A DNA stretch of 64,000 bases, taken from Craspedostauros australis (lineage: Eukaryota > Bacillariophyta > Bacillariophyceae > Mastogloiales > Achnanthaceae). Shown piece by piece: positions 32,133 to 42,989 of the stretch. The DNA lies in contig JAMXDE010000009.1 of NCBI GenBank assembly GCA_026770025.1, positions 1,711,001 to 1,775,000 of the forward strand, in the 5' to 3' direction. Within the stretch, counting starts at the first letter, position 1. The number at the start of each line of letters is the position of its first letter. A program made the translations under genes and the position numbers. The notes beneath the pieces are model-generated. The model was given only the letters and a program-made list of their open reading frames with translations. It searched no databases and had not been told where the DNA came from.

Positions 32133-32601
32133 GATGAATGCTGCAAGATTGTTTTTGTGATGGAAGACTGCCCAATTTGCAATGCCCAAACAACCCAAAG
32201 CTCTACATCTCTGTGCTTGAGGGGTGGCATTGACACGAACCAAGACAGAATCAACCATACAAAAGCCAAATAGCAGTGTTCCAACACCATCACATCCCAT
32301 CCCTACTGTCATGGAGGGCAGGCCTACACCGCCCTCTCGACCTTCCCAACAACAATGAATCCACTGTTATCTGTAGATGGAAGAATTGCAACATACCAGC
32401 TGTACTGGCGTAACGTGATGCTCGTTGGTTCCAGGACGGGAGAAATAGTCCCGTCCAGGGAGGAGCAACATCACAATTGTCCGCGACCTGGACTACATGA
32501 CAGCGCATGTATCGTCCAACAGCGATGAAGGGAGTGTGCCAAACAAACAAGCAAACAAACAACCAAAAACGGCATTGCGGAGTATGTATGGGATTGTGCA
32601 A
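32133..32601. other. Intergenic, upstream of the unrecognised gene
   Basis: Nothing recognisable is seen; a run of ACAAACAA-type repeats lies near 32540-32562. It ends at the first copy of the 234-bp direct repeat. Confidence 0.4.
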
Positions 32602-32835
32602 TTGTGCCAAGCGGTAGCTAGTGCCTCTATTGGGGCTTTGATGTACACAAATGCATTTATCGCCCTCTATCGGCATGGTAAATGCGAAAAGAGGCATCTA
32701 TGCTTCCAAAGTGCTCAAACAAAGCAGGATTTGGACTCTTGGGTCATACTCGCGCATAATTCTGTTTCTCCCAAAAGGCGCAGATGGCATTTTGCAAACA
32801 CAAGGTAGAGGGAGAGGCAGTACTATCTGTCAGAG
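32602..32835 (+). repeat. 234-bp direct repeat, copy A
   Basis: This segment, from TTGTGCCAAGCGG to GTCAGAG, recurs at 36313-36546 with only about four mismatches visible by eye (GCGAAAAGAGG versus GCAAAAAGATG, ATTCTG versus ATTATG). Weaker similarity continues for some 60 bases past the right end. Both copies can be read as a ~68-codon frame, but the mismatches do not avoid amino-acid changes, so the duplication is probably noncoding. The two copies bracket the three tandem arrays. Confidence 0.95.
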
Positions 32836-33104
32836 TGGAACCGGTCATCTGCTGTCTATGTTGAAAGCACGTTCATGATGTATTGATCATTGACAAAGAG
32901 TAAACAATACTCTACACTGAGCTCCACCATGTGATAAAGTATACTCTGTTCTGCAATGATTATAATAACTGTGTTAACGCAGGTTTACTCAGCGAAAACG
33001 ATTAACTTTACGTAACTTTATTCTGCAACAACGATTAACTTTATGCGATTTACTCTGCAACAACGATTAATTGTACACCAACTTTATTTTCTGCCAATTA
33101 CGAT

Positions 33105-34512
33105 GTTTGGTAACTTTATTTTCTGCCAATTACGATATTTGGTAACTTCATTTTCCGCCAATTACGATGTTTGCGTAACTTTGTTATCCGCCAATTACCA
33201 TCTTTGCATAACTTTATTATTCGCCAAATACCATCTTTGCGTAACTTTTCTATCCGCTAATTACCATCTTTGCATAACTTTATTATCTGCCAATTACGAT
33301 GTTTGCATAACTTTATTATTCGCCAATTACGATGTTTGCGTAACTTTGTTATCCGCCAATTACCATCTTTGTGTAACTTTATTATCTGCCAATTACGATG
33401 TTTGTGTAACTTTATTATCCGCCAATTACCATCTTTGCATAACTTTATTATTCGCCAATTACGATGTTTGTGTAACTTTACTATCCGCCAATTACCATCT
33501 TTGTGTAACTTTATTATCCGCCAATTACGATGTTTGGGTAACTTTATTATCTGCCAATTACCATCTTTGCATAACTTTATTATCTGCCAATTACGATGTT
33601 TGTGTAACTTTATTATTCGCCAATTACGATGTTTGTGTAACTTTACTATCCGCCAATTACCATCTTTGTGTAACTTTATTATCCGCCAATTACGATGTTT
33701 GGGTAACTTTATTATCTGCCAATTACCATCTTTGCATAACTTTATTATCTGCCAATTACGATGTTTGTGTAACTTTACTATCCGCCAATTACGATGTTTG
33801 TGTAACTTTACTATCCGCCAATTACCATCTTTGCATAACTTTATTATTCGCCAATTACCATCTTTGCATAACTTTATTATTCGCCAATTACCATCTTTGT
33901 GTAACTTTATTATCCGCCAATTACGATGTTTGGGTAACTTTATTATCTGTCAATTACGATGTTTGTGTAACTTTACTATCTGCCAATTACCATGTTTGCG
34001 TAACTTTATTCTCTGCCAATTACGATGTTTGTGTAACTTTATTATCCGCCAATTACCATCTTTGCATAACTTTATTATCTGCCAATTACCATCTTTGCGT
34101 AACTTTATTATCCGCCAATTACGATGTTTGTGTAACTTTACTATCCGCCAATTACGATGTTTGTGTAACTTTATTATCCGCCAATTACCATCTTTGCATA
34201 ACTTTATTATCCGCCAATTACGATGTTTGTGTAACTTTATCATCCGCCAATTACGATGTTTGCGTAACTTTATTATCCGTCAATTACAATGTTTGCGTAA
34301 CTTTATTATCCGTCAATTACAATGTTTGTGTAACTATATTATCCGTCAATTATCATCTTTACATAACTTTATTATCCGCCAATTATGATGTTTGTGTAAC
34401 TTTATCATCCGCCAATTATGATGTTTGCGTAACTTTATTATCCGTCAATTACAATGTTTGCGTAACTTTATTATCCGTCAATTACAATCTTTGCGTAACT
34501 TTATTCCTCCAT
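33105..34512 (+). repeat. 33-bp tandem array (about 41 regular units)
   Basis: The unit reads AATTACGATGTTTGYGTAAC followed by TTTATTATCCGCC. Regular units run from 33160 to 34512; two or three irregular ones precede them, and degenerate relatives begin near 32980. Two main variants alternate, with GATGTTTG or CATCTTTG at the centre. Higher-order blocks of five units (165 bp) are visible: 33490-33654 matches 33655-33819, and 34216-34380 matches 34381-34512. Because 33 is divisible by three, the array is open in two plus frames and one minus frame; the longest (33043-34593, 516 codons, starting at ATG) would encode the 11-residue repeat ANYDVCVTLLS. I treat it as a satellite rather than a gene. 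Confidence 0.95.
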
Positions 34513-35025
34513 TCCAAAAATAACAGCTACACTGACAGCCAAAGACAAGCAAATCAATGGATACACAAACAGACCATGCACAGCAGATTGTGACAAGCCT
34601 CTTTTTGGCTTTTGTTGCACTCTATGGCTGTGTAAGAACACAAACAGACACAAATGTAGTAAAATGTGGATTGTTTGGTAGTCACAAGCAAACATACACA
34701 AACACAGACAGCCATATGCATAAACAGCCACAGAACAAGAAACCATCTCTGCAGCCATGGTTGTAGCTCGAAATCGGTCTTTCTTGGATGATGATCCTGT
34801 GCTAAACGAGCAAACCCCGAGGTCCTGCAACATCTCAGCCCTGTTCATCCCTGCCCTTTTGTCTTGGTTGATGTCAACTTTGGAGGTTGGGTGGGCCGAC
34901 TGTGTCCTCAACTGACAGACACCGGGAGTTCAGCACAGACACACAGACAGACAAACAATCTGGAGTAAACAGCCATAAACACACAATCATGAGGTTACAA
35001 AGTTTATGGCTTTTTGTACGCAATC
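34513..35025. other. Spacer between the 33-bp and 126-bp arrays
   Basis: The sequence is rich in ACACAAACAGAC-like words (34620-34730, 34930-34960). No gene is recognised. Confidence 0.45.
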
Positions 35026-35788
35026 GTTGTTCTTCATGGAACAATCCAAACTTTGTTTTCGCATACATACGCAAACTCACAATGCCTGGTTTGTGAACAG
35101 TAAAGTTTGCGAACAATCCCATCTGTGGTGGAAAAACTCTTGTCGTGGATTGTTGTTCTTTGCGAAACAGTCCGAACTTTGTTTTCGCATACATACGCAA
35201 ACTCACAATGCCTGGTTTGTGAACAGTAAAGTTTGCAAACAATCCCATCTGTGGTGGAAAAACTCTTGTCGTGGATTGTTGTTCTTTGCGAAACAGTCTG
35301 AACTTTGTTTTCGCATACATACGCAAACTCACAATGCCTGGTTTGTGAACAGTAAAGTTTGCAAAAAATCCCATCTGTGGCGGAAAAATTCTTGTTGTGG
35401 ATTGTTGTTCTTTGCGGAACAGTCCGAACTTTGTTTTTGCATACATACGCAAACTCACAATGCCTGGTTTGTGAACAGTAAAGTTTGCGAACAATCCCAT
35501 CTGTGGTGGAAAAATTCTTGTTGTGGATTGTTGTTCTTTGCGGAACAGTCCGAACTTTGTTTTTGCATACATACGCAAACTCACAATGCCTGGTTTGTGA
35601 ACAGTAAAGTTTGCGAACAATCCCATCTGTGGTGGAAAATTCTTGTTGTGGATTGTTGTTCTTTGCGGAACAGTCCGAACTTTGTTTTTGCATACATACG
35701 CAAACTCACAATGCCTGGTTTGTGAACAGTAAAGTTTGCAAAAAATCCCATCTGTGGTGGAAAAATTCTTGTTGTGGATGGTTGACCA
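35026..35788. repeat. 126-bp tandem array (six copies)
   Basis: Copies begin at GGATTGTTGTTCTTTGCG or its variants at about 35147, 35273, 35399, 35525, 35650 and 35776; spacing is 126 except one of 125. A partial copy leads in at 35026. Each unit contains AACTTTGTTTTCGCATACAT, CACAATGCCTGGTTTGTGAA and AATCCCATCTGTGGTGGAAA. The unit is 42 codons long, so long open frames run on both strands (35006-35725 plus, 34874-35839 minus); these are probably by-products. Confidence 0.95.
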
Positions 35789-35829
35789 TGACACATTCTT
35801 TTGTTTGCAACATGCTCTTTTGATTGTCT

Positions 35830-36051
35830 GGACAATCATTCACTGACACGGACTGTATAACAATCAATGCGAAAGAGAGCAACAAAACGATACCGAGTTT
35901 TGTGGACAATCATTCACTGACATGGACGGTATAACAATCAATGCGAAAGAGAACAACAAAACGATACTGAGTTTTGTGGACAATCATTCACTGACATGGA
36001 CTGTACAACAATCAATGAGAAAGAGAGCAACAAAACGATACTGAGTTTGGT
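35830..36051. repeat. 74-bp tandem array (three copies)
   Basis: Copies start with GGACAATCATTCACTGACA at 35830, 35904 and 35978, and each contains AACAATCAATGMGAAAGAG and ACAAAACGATACYGAGTTT. The copies are nearly identical. The array lies between the 126-bp array and the second copy of the 234-bp direct repeat. Confidence 0.93.
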
Positions 36052-36312
36052 AGAGAGTACATTGTTGTGAAATACGCTTTTCTTCATTCGTACTAATACT
36101 ACCTTTCACCAATCCATACATACATCATTCCAGGACATGCCATAACATGTACTCAGAGTACTCTAGCATGATTGCAAACTGATGTATTGCACTCTGTGTA
36201 GTTTGTTCGCAATACCTTTGTATCACTCAATGTCATTTATGACAATTTTCCGCCGCCAATTGAGTGTTTGTAGATACGCTCACCCCTACGCTACTTTCAT
36301 TGTCACATTGAT

Positions 36313-36546
36313 TTGTGCCAAGCGGTAGCTAGTGCCTCTATTGGGGCTTTGATGTACACAAATGCATTTATCGCCCTCTATCGGCATGGTAAATGCAAAA
36401 AGATGCATCTATGCTTCCAAAGTGCTCAAACAAAGCAGGATTTGGACTCTTGGGTCATACTCGCGCATAATTATGTTTCTCCCAAAAGGCGCAGATGGCA
36501 TTTTGCAAACACAAGGTAGAGGGAGAGGCAGTACTATCTGTCAGAG
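36313..36546 (+). repeat. 234-bp direct repeat, copy B
   Basis: Second copy of the segment at 32602-32835, in the same orientation and 3711 bases away. See copy A for differences. The copies enclose all three tandem arrays. I see no RT, integrase or LTR-type termini between them. Confidence 0.95.
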
Positions 36547-37802
36547 GAGAACCGATTTGCAACTATCTTGTACCCATGCAAAGCCATGGCTGTGATGTAC
36601 TGATTGTCAAACGATAAATGTTGGCGCTGCCATCATGTGCCCCCTGCTCTCTTGGATGACTCCTTTCTGTACAGGAAGGACTAGGCATACCGAAGGTGAC
36701 ACGAGTGGGAGGATCTATCATTGAAGGAGCCAGACATGCTTTTCTGCAGTGTGAAAGACCGCTTTTATCACAGATCTTGGATGACAAAGAACAGCACCCA
36801 AACGTGAATACATAATTGTAGAACCCCCGCGTTTGCTGCAAATGCCACCATCCATTCAGCCGTATGTGCAAGTATGTTTCATGCCTGGAATGACCCCATT
36901 CCCATCTTGTGCGTACGGGTACTGTAGCTTGGGCATGTGTCGCTCCTTCAAAAACACTTAGAGATGGCTTGGGAACAAGCGAATATATTCGTGAACACTG
37001 ATTCCCAAACCGCATAGCCGTGGCAATGACTAACAAATACAGGGGGAGAATGCGCCTCCATGTGGTTGCGAACGCGCAGAAACGTTCCATTGTTCGCGAA
37101 GTGCCACCGACGTGGCAGCACTTGTGACCGTCAATAGGGCCAATCCGAACCAGCAAAACCAGATCTTGCATACACTGGTCCTGACGATACAGGTCATCAT
37201 TACATAACTGGTCATCCTGGTGCACCCCAAATCGCAAGCCATGATTCGTGTGGATCTTTTACAAACCAGACTTCACGGAATCGAATCCTGTGACACCATT
37301 GACAAAACAAATTGTGTATCAAACTTGTCATGATATTGTGAACTGCGTCCAAGAAGCGTTCACAACCAAGCGCAAGATTCTGTAGATCATGGAATGCCGT
37401 TATGTAGACGTTGACCTGCAATTCATTGAGGAGCTCCGACGTATCTTGAGCCCTAAATGAAGTGATCTGATTGGCCGAGAAGCCCATTGTATGAAATCAT
37501 GATCCTTGCCATCACCTCCACTGTTAGCAGCAAACAACGCGCGGAGAGCATGTGTGTGATGTCACCCCCACGAGTTTGCCTCACCCTGTGACAGTGTTAA
37601 CGTTTTGCTGTGCCAAGCAAGATCATGGAACACATCGCGATGTGCACTTCAGGATCCACTGAGAAAGGGCGTCGATGGAAGACGCGAGTTGGAGAACACA
37701 ACAAAATCAAACACAGCACCCCACGCATCGAACGCCATACACATTTGTTGCCATCTCCAACAACAACTCCACTCACCAGGCAACACCAGCACCATTCACC
37801 AA
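36547..37802. other. Stretch between direct repeat copy B and the transposase gene
   Basis: Minus-strand frames at 36563-37237 and 37212-37487 show no family motif. The 3' part (from about 37605) could hold the transposase leader, or an upstream exon: the transposase frame is open back to 37605 but without ATG. Confidence 0.35.
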
Positions 37803-38871
37803 ATGCAACCGCAAGTATCAATGCAAGAAGCTGCCACTACATCCAATGTCGCCCATGAGGGCATGCACCTCCTTGGACGGCCTGTGACAATTGATCAGTG
37901 CAATCCTCCCCCTCCCTGGATGCACAGAACCTTCCAAACATCATTTGGAACGAATGCAACGGTGGCAGCAAAGGTGTGGGAGGGCCTGGTCCACCACGAC
38001 CTTATCCCAAGCAACGCACGCATGGAGCACATGCTCTCGGCCATGGCCTTCCTCAAACAATACTCCTCATGGGATGCACTAGCTGTGAGACTCAACCGTG
38101 ATCGGAAAACATTGATGAAATGGACATGGATCATGCTGGAAGGGATGGGCAGGTTGAGCACAAAAATTGTAAGTCAACCGTGGCATGCATGTGCCATGAT
38201 GACTGCTGCAATTTGCTCCACACCTCATCCTTACTCACCATCATCGTCAACTCTCCGATGTTTGCTTCCAATGCTGTTCCCTGCACTTGCAGATACTCCT
38301 AAACGATCGAAAAATAAATGCCAAGCCTCATGCAAAGCAGCTCATGTCTGTTGATGGAACAGATTTCCGCATCGTTGAACCAAAGCCATTCAACAAGCTC
38401 TGGTACTCTCACAAATTCAGACATGCTGGGCTTCGATATGAAACTGGTGTGTGCATTGAGACCGGGCATCTTGTGTGGGTGCGGGGACCCTATGTTTGTG
38501 GTGAATACCCAGACATCACCATCTTCCGTGAATGCCTCAGACAGCAACTGGATCCTGGTGAGCAGGTCGTCACAGACAAAGGCTACAGAGGCGAGGCAGC
38601 ATGTTGTTTGGAGCGCACTCGTTTCAATGGAGTTGTCCGTGCCCGCCATGAGACCGTCCACAAGAGGTTCAAAAATTGGGGGTGTCTTGAGAACAAGTGG
38701 CGCCATGCTCACGAGCGGCATCAGCTTGCAATGTATTCAGTAGCTGCAATAACACAACTGGAGTTGCAGCACACAAACCCCTTGTTCGACATTCACCAGA
38801 CAATGGCAAACATAATGGAGTTGAGAACCTGGGTTGCCTCGCTCGTGGAAGATCCAGAGCAGAACAGCTAA
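37803..38871 (+). CDS. PIF/Harbinger-type DDE transposase (DDE_Tnp_4 superfamily)
   Basis: This enzyme cuts and rejoins DNA for transposition of a PIF/Harbinger-like DNA transposon. Exon 1 (37803-38168) and exon 2 (38293-38871) flank a 124-base GTAAGT...GCAG intron; the phase-0 join gives RLSTKI|ILLNDRK and 314 residues. The N-terminal part has a helix-turn-helix (LSAMAFLKQYSSWDALAVRL, then RKTLMKWTW). The catalytic triad is visible: D143 in SVDGTDF, D217 in VTDKGYRG and E242 in ARHETVHKRF, with the family blocks LWYSHKFRHAGLRYE and GPYVCGEYPDITIF. No stop or frameshift interrupts it, so it may be active, recently inserted or domesticated. Start 37803 is the first ATG in frame. Terminal inverted repeats were not found by eye. 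Confidence 0.88.
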
Positions 38872-41738
38872 TGCATAGATAACACATTGGTTCATAGAAT
38901 ACAGGTTTAATTCCAAGCTCTTGGTGTTGTAGTGATGTGTCTTGCCATTTGGATAGCACGTGGGGATGCATGGAGGCGCTGGAATGGTGACCCCAAAAAC
39001 TGATACGACACAACAATGCGATGGTATGCTTGGGCAATGAGCACACATGTTTCTGTGAACCAACACAGAATTGCAGAGGAGTGTATGTGCATGGTGCATT
39101 GTGTCCACACAGTCGTAGTTGCCAACGATGTCTCCAGAAATGATGCCGAGATTCTGTGAGACTGCGTATGCTGAATGAGCCACTGCTACTATATTGGAGG
39201 TGTGATTTCACATCGTGCGGACCCAGGAATACAGAGGCACCAAGGAGGAAGCCAATCTGGCTGCTTGACAAGTGTTGCTTTGGACCAGACCAGTGCAACG
39301 GATCCAAGAAAGGGAGCGCGCGAGCGAAGTGCATGGGACTGGTGAAGCTATCTTCGTGTAGGAATCGTTGTACACACTATAGTAGAGTTGCTGTGAGAAA
39401 TGGCTGCAACCGAGGATACAAGTAGTCGTATACCGCGAGGAGAAACGAATGATGCATGCAGATGGCACGCTGTACTCGACAGCCGCACACAGAGCAAAAG
39501 GGGAGAGGCAGGAACAGTGGCGAGATGACTAGCACAAGGGTGACTACATTGTCATGGGGGTGCATGTGTGGGAACCAGATCGCACCTATGATGCCTGTGA
39601 AGGATACAGAGACGAACGAAGACGGCTCACAGAACTGCTGATCGACAGGCTGAGGGGGTAATGATGTGAATGGATGAAAGGCAACCGAAGAGGAGCACGA
39701 TGATGAATGAAGGGAACCAAAATGGGCGAGCATCACAGCAATGCAAGAACGAAGAAGGGTGCTACATACACAGAAGAAGAGAGAGATGACGATGGGACGC
39801 GATGAAAGCGAAGATCGATTTGGCTTGCCATCATCAAACCCGAAATGCGGCGACCGATTGCAAGTCGACGGCATTGATTTTGTCTGCCTGAAGGCGTAGA
39901 CCCAGCCAACCGACAGGAAAGATGGACAAAAAATGAACGCCACCACAAACCAGCGCAGCCTGACGGACGGCACAAAAGTCTGCTGGAAGAATGGCGAAGA
40001 CAACGACAGAGTCTGCCAACCTGCGAGGGCCAGAACCACACGGAAGGCGCAGACAGCGACTGTCAGACACAAAGCAAAACAAAAGCTGTAGAAAGCAATC
40101 CCGAAACAGAAAAATGGCAAAATCACGATGAATTAGAGTGTAAAGATGAACAAAGATGAATAATTCTGCTAGTAATTACGAATCGGTTTTGGATAGAGCT
40201 CCTTTTACGATTTTCCACTGCCCCCCAAGGCGCGCGAAAAGCCGAAGCGACGGATCCGCACGGACGTTGCTCGTGGTCGTGGCCTGGATGGCGCCAAATC
40301 CAGAGAGAGCGGTCTCTGCAAATTCTCACCAGTCAGCACCGAAAATGACGATGTTGGTGACCATTTCCACTTTGTGGACAGTGACCAGCACCAAAACAAT
40401 GTGCGTCCTCGTCATTTGCTTTTCCCACATGCGCACAAGAAGCCGCCTCACTGGTTCCAACCTCGACGCGGGAACTTTGATCTGTACTCTCCACACCTCA
40501 CTGTGCATTATTAGGGTTCGTTCACACGGTTGTTCTGTGCAATTGATGGGCCTCTTCGCGACACGTGAATATCATTGAACGGTACTGAAGTTCCATGTAT
40601 ATATGCCTTCGAGTACGATTTGAGGACTTATGGGCTCAGTTCGTGAACACGCACAATGTCCCAGATTGCGTTCTCGAATCACCGAGAACGTGAAAGCAGA
40701 AATACGTGTATGTCTTCATGGATATATACATGTATGTATTCATGCATGAATGGGTGTATGTTTGTATATTCGTGTCAACTTACAACGCAGAAAGACACTT
40801 GTGTTTTCAACAGCCAGACGTCCTTGTCGCCATTCCATTCCAAAAACACAGATTCGCGTGTTGCAAGGGCAGACCGCGTGTGCTTTGTCGACGAATGGCC
40901 AAGACGCGAGGATCTCCGGCACACTCTCCGATTTACCAATACTCTAGTTGCCACCGCGGGTGTTCATCAGTGATAAGCCAACGCACTCTGTTGAAAGTTA
41001 ACTTGTTCAACCGTGGATTGGTCCAAACCGTCTCCTGTTGGAGTTGGCGCGGAAACTCAGCAAGAACAACGCCCACACCGTGTCCATGGTAGTTACGGTA
41101 AATGTATATTGCATATTATAAAATGGCGTGTATTTTCAATACAATTAGCTGCTGTTGTACCTCCGAATAATAACTAATTATACTTCGTTACCGCAACTAC
41201 GACGAGCGAAACCAATCCTGTGTGGTGTTCGCAGAAAAATCCAAGACGAGACAGACGAGAACACCACACAAACACAACAGCACAACACAACAGCACAACA
41301 CAACAGCACAGCACAACACAAGGTCACAGCTGAAGCAGATGAAGATCTGAAACACACCATTGCATCAACGCCGACAACAAACGTTCTTGCGGCTCCAGCG
41401 TTTGGCTGATACCGCCATCCATCTCACCTCACGAGCGCACAACAAAGTGAGTTCTCACGTGGTATCTTTGCGTGACGAAAAGATTCAGCGCCGTTCGATC
41501 TGCTTTGATGCTGGAAACGCTGAAGCTCAATTGTCGTCGTTGCTGCTGCCGTTGACCATGGCGATGCGTGTTGATTCCAGTGCTTGTCACGGCCCTTGTG
41601 CATGCCATCAACTGGATTCATCTGGACTCATCTCTTGTATGGTCTGTGCTACTATATACTACTTGTCTCTGCACTTCTCTGTGAATGTACGACTAATCCT
41701 CGCCTGCACGCCACGCACACACACACACAGACACGCGC
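38872..41738. other. 2.9-kb region with no recognised gene
   Basis: The longest frame (39377-40126 minus) encodes a Ser/Phe/Cys-rich hydrophobic sequence that mirrors a purine-rich plus strand; it lacks any family motif. A 15-base CACAACAGCACAACA tandem repeat lies at about 41271-41325 and a short (CA)n run near 41715-41728. The 3' end leads into the ankyrin gene promoter. The region could contain the right terminus of the transposon. Confidence 0.4.
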
Positions 41739-41746
41739 TATATATT
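41739..41746 (+). promoter_or_regulatory. TATA-box-like TATATATT
   Basis: A TATATATT word starts 47 bases before the ankyrin-protein ATG. The ATG context CAGCCATGG is favourable. The short distance implies a very short leader if this is a true TATA box. Confidence 0.4.
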
Positions 41747-41785
41747 GGACGAAGCCATTCATCTTCAACAAAGTCAGCATCAGCC

Positions 41786-42706
41786 ATGGATTTCTTTGTG
41801 GCTTGCCGTAGTGGCGACCTCGACCTGGTGCGTGGATTCCTGGAATCGGAAGAGAGCAAGCTCACGTTGGACATGACAATTAGTCGGGGCTACGCGCCCC
41901 TGCATATCGCATGCCTCAACAATCACACGAAGTTGGCGAAGTACTTGATGGAGTCGGGTGCCCGCATCAACGTGCCTAACGACTACGGCAACACACCCTT
42001 CCACATTGTCTGCGCTGAAGGACAACTCGAGTTGGTGAAGTTCATGGTCGAAACCGATGATGCTGATGTGCTCGCCACGAACGACCACGGCAAGACGCCG
42101 CTGCATCTCGCGGCCGCGCGCGGGCACAGTGAAGTGCTGCAATACCTGTTCGAATCGGATCGACTCACCATCAACGCCAATGCTCAGAATGCGGCAGGCA
42201 ACACGGTCTTTCACAATACTCACCCGAAGTGTACGATGCATCACGTGATCGACGATATGACGAAACTGAGCAACCTGTACATCTTCCTGCGAACGCGCAT
42301 GGTGTCGCAGACCAATCTGGACGATGCTGGCACCGACCATGCCAACATGTTGATCAACTGGGCGCAACCTCATGCCGACGTCCAGAATCGTTACGGCGAC
42401 ACGGTGCTGCATGTCTTGTGCCGCAGACAGTCCCTCCACAAGATTGATTGGCTGATCGGGTCGGAGAGCGCTGATGCCACGCTGCAAAATGACGATGGGG
42501 ATACGGTGATTCACGAGATTTGCAGACGAGGCGAATTGGGTACGTTGGAGACGTTGGTGAAGCACAGCAGAGTGACGATCGACTTCAACATCCGGAATTC
42601 GTTTGGCGAAACGGCCCTCTCGATTGCCGAGAAGAAAGGATACCGGACTATCGTCACGTTCCTGAAGAAGATCGCGTCGACCAATGCCATGGATGTTGAT
42701 GAATGA
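41786..42706 (+). CDS. Ankyrin-repeat protein
   Basis: The 306-residue single-exon protein consists almost wholly of ankyrin repeats, which form protein-protein interaction surfaces. Consensus pieces are visible: GYAPLHIACLNNHTKLAKYL, YGNTPFHIVCAEGQLELVKF, HGKTPLHLAAARGHSEVLQY, then a divergent stretch, YGDTVLHVLCRRQSL, DGDTVIHEICRRGELGTLE and FGETALSIAEKKGYRTIV. No catalytic or membrane domain accompanies them. MDFFVACRSGDLDLVRGFL is the N-terminal capping repeat, supporting ATG 41786. The frame is open back to 41360, but that part is low complexity and lies before the TATA-like word. The partner is unknown. Confidence 0.88.
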   Translation: MDFFVACRSGDLDLVRGFLESEESKLTLDMTISRGYAPLHIACLNNHTKLAKYLMESGARINVPNDYGNTPFHIVCAEGQLELVKFMVETDDADVLATNDHGKTPLHLAAARGHSEVLQYLFESDRLTINANAQNAAGNTVFHNTHPKCTMHHVIDDMTKLSNLYIFLRTRMVSQTNLDDAGTDHANMLINWAQPHADVQNRYGDTVLHVLCRRQSLHKIDWLIGSESADATLQNDDGDTVIHEICRRGELGTLETLVKHSRVTIDFNIRNSFGETALSIAEKKGYRTIVTFLKKIASTNAMDVDE

Positions 42707-42989
42707 TCGTTCCGCGATCCCACTTCAACCATTCCATTCTACGATGTAGCGTTGGCTTAGCCCCGAATGGTGACAAGAGAGCAGGGGACTAGAAAGTACG
42801 GAGATCGTAGACATGAGCACTGGGCACTGCAATACTCTATTTTATTCTATTTTGATCTATTCAATTGTTCTCATGGCAGAATTGGTCCATTCTGTTCGGG
42901 GTGGAGATTTGATGAGTGTGCATCATGATTCTGAAGACGAGGATGTCCCACCGATGGACCGTCATTGCTCACTCCACTCCCCTTATGCG

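Noticed and set aside
32602-32835. A conserved ~68-residue protein shared by the two 234-bp copies
   Set aside because: The few differences between copies alter amino acids freely and one copy lacks an ATG, so there is no sign of coding constraint.
33105-34512. Regular 33-bp repeats resembling a CRISPR array
   Set aside because: Units are contiguous with no unique spacers, and the surrounding genes are eukaryotic with introns. It is a satellite.
34874-35839. Minus-strand 321-codon ORF through the 126-bp array
   Set aside because: The frame is open only because the unit is 42 codons long without stops; both strands show this and no family motif exists.
32602-36546. Reading the 234-bp direct repeats as the long terminal repeats of a retroelement
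   Set aside because: No reverse transcriptase, integrase, primer-binding site or TG...CA ends are visible between or in the copies; the interior is only tandem arrays.
39377-40126. Minus-strand 249-codon hydrophobic ORF
   Set aside because: Its Phe/Ser/Leu-rich translation mirrors a purine-rich plus strand; no clear helices pattern or motif supports a gene.
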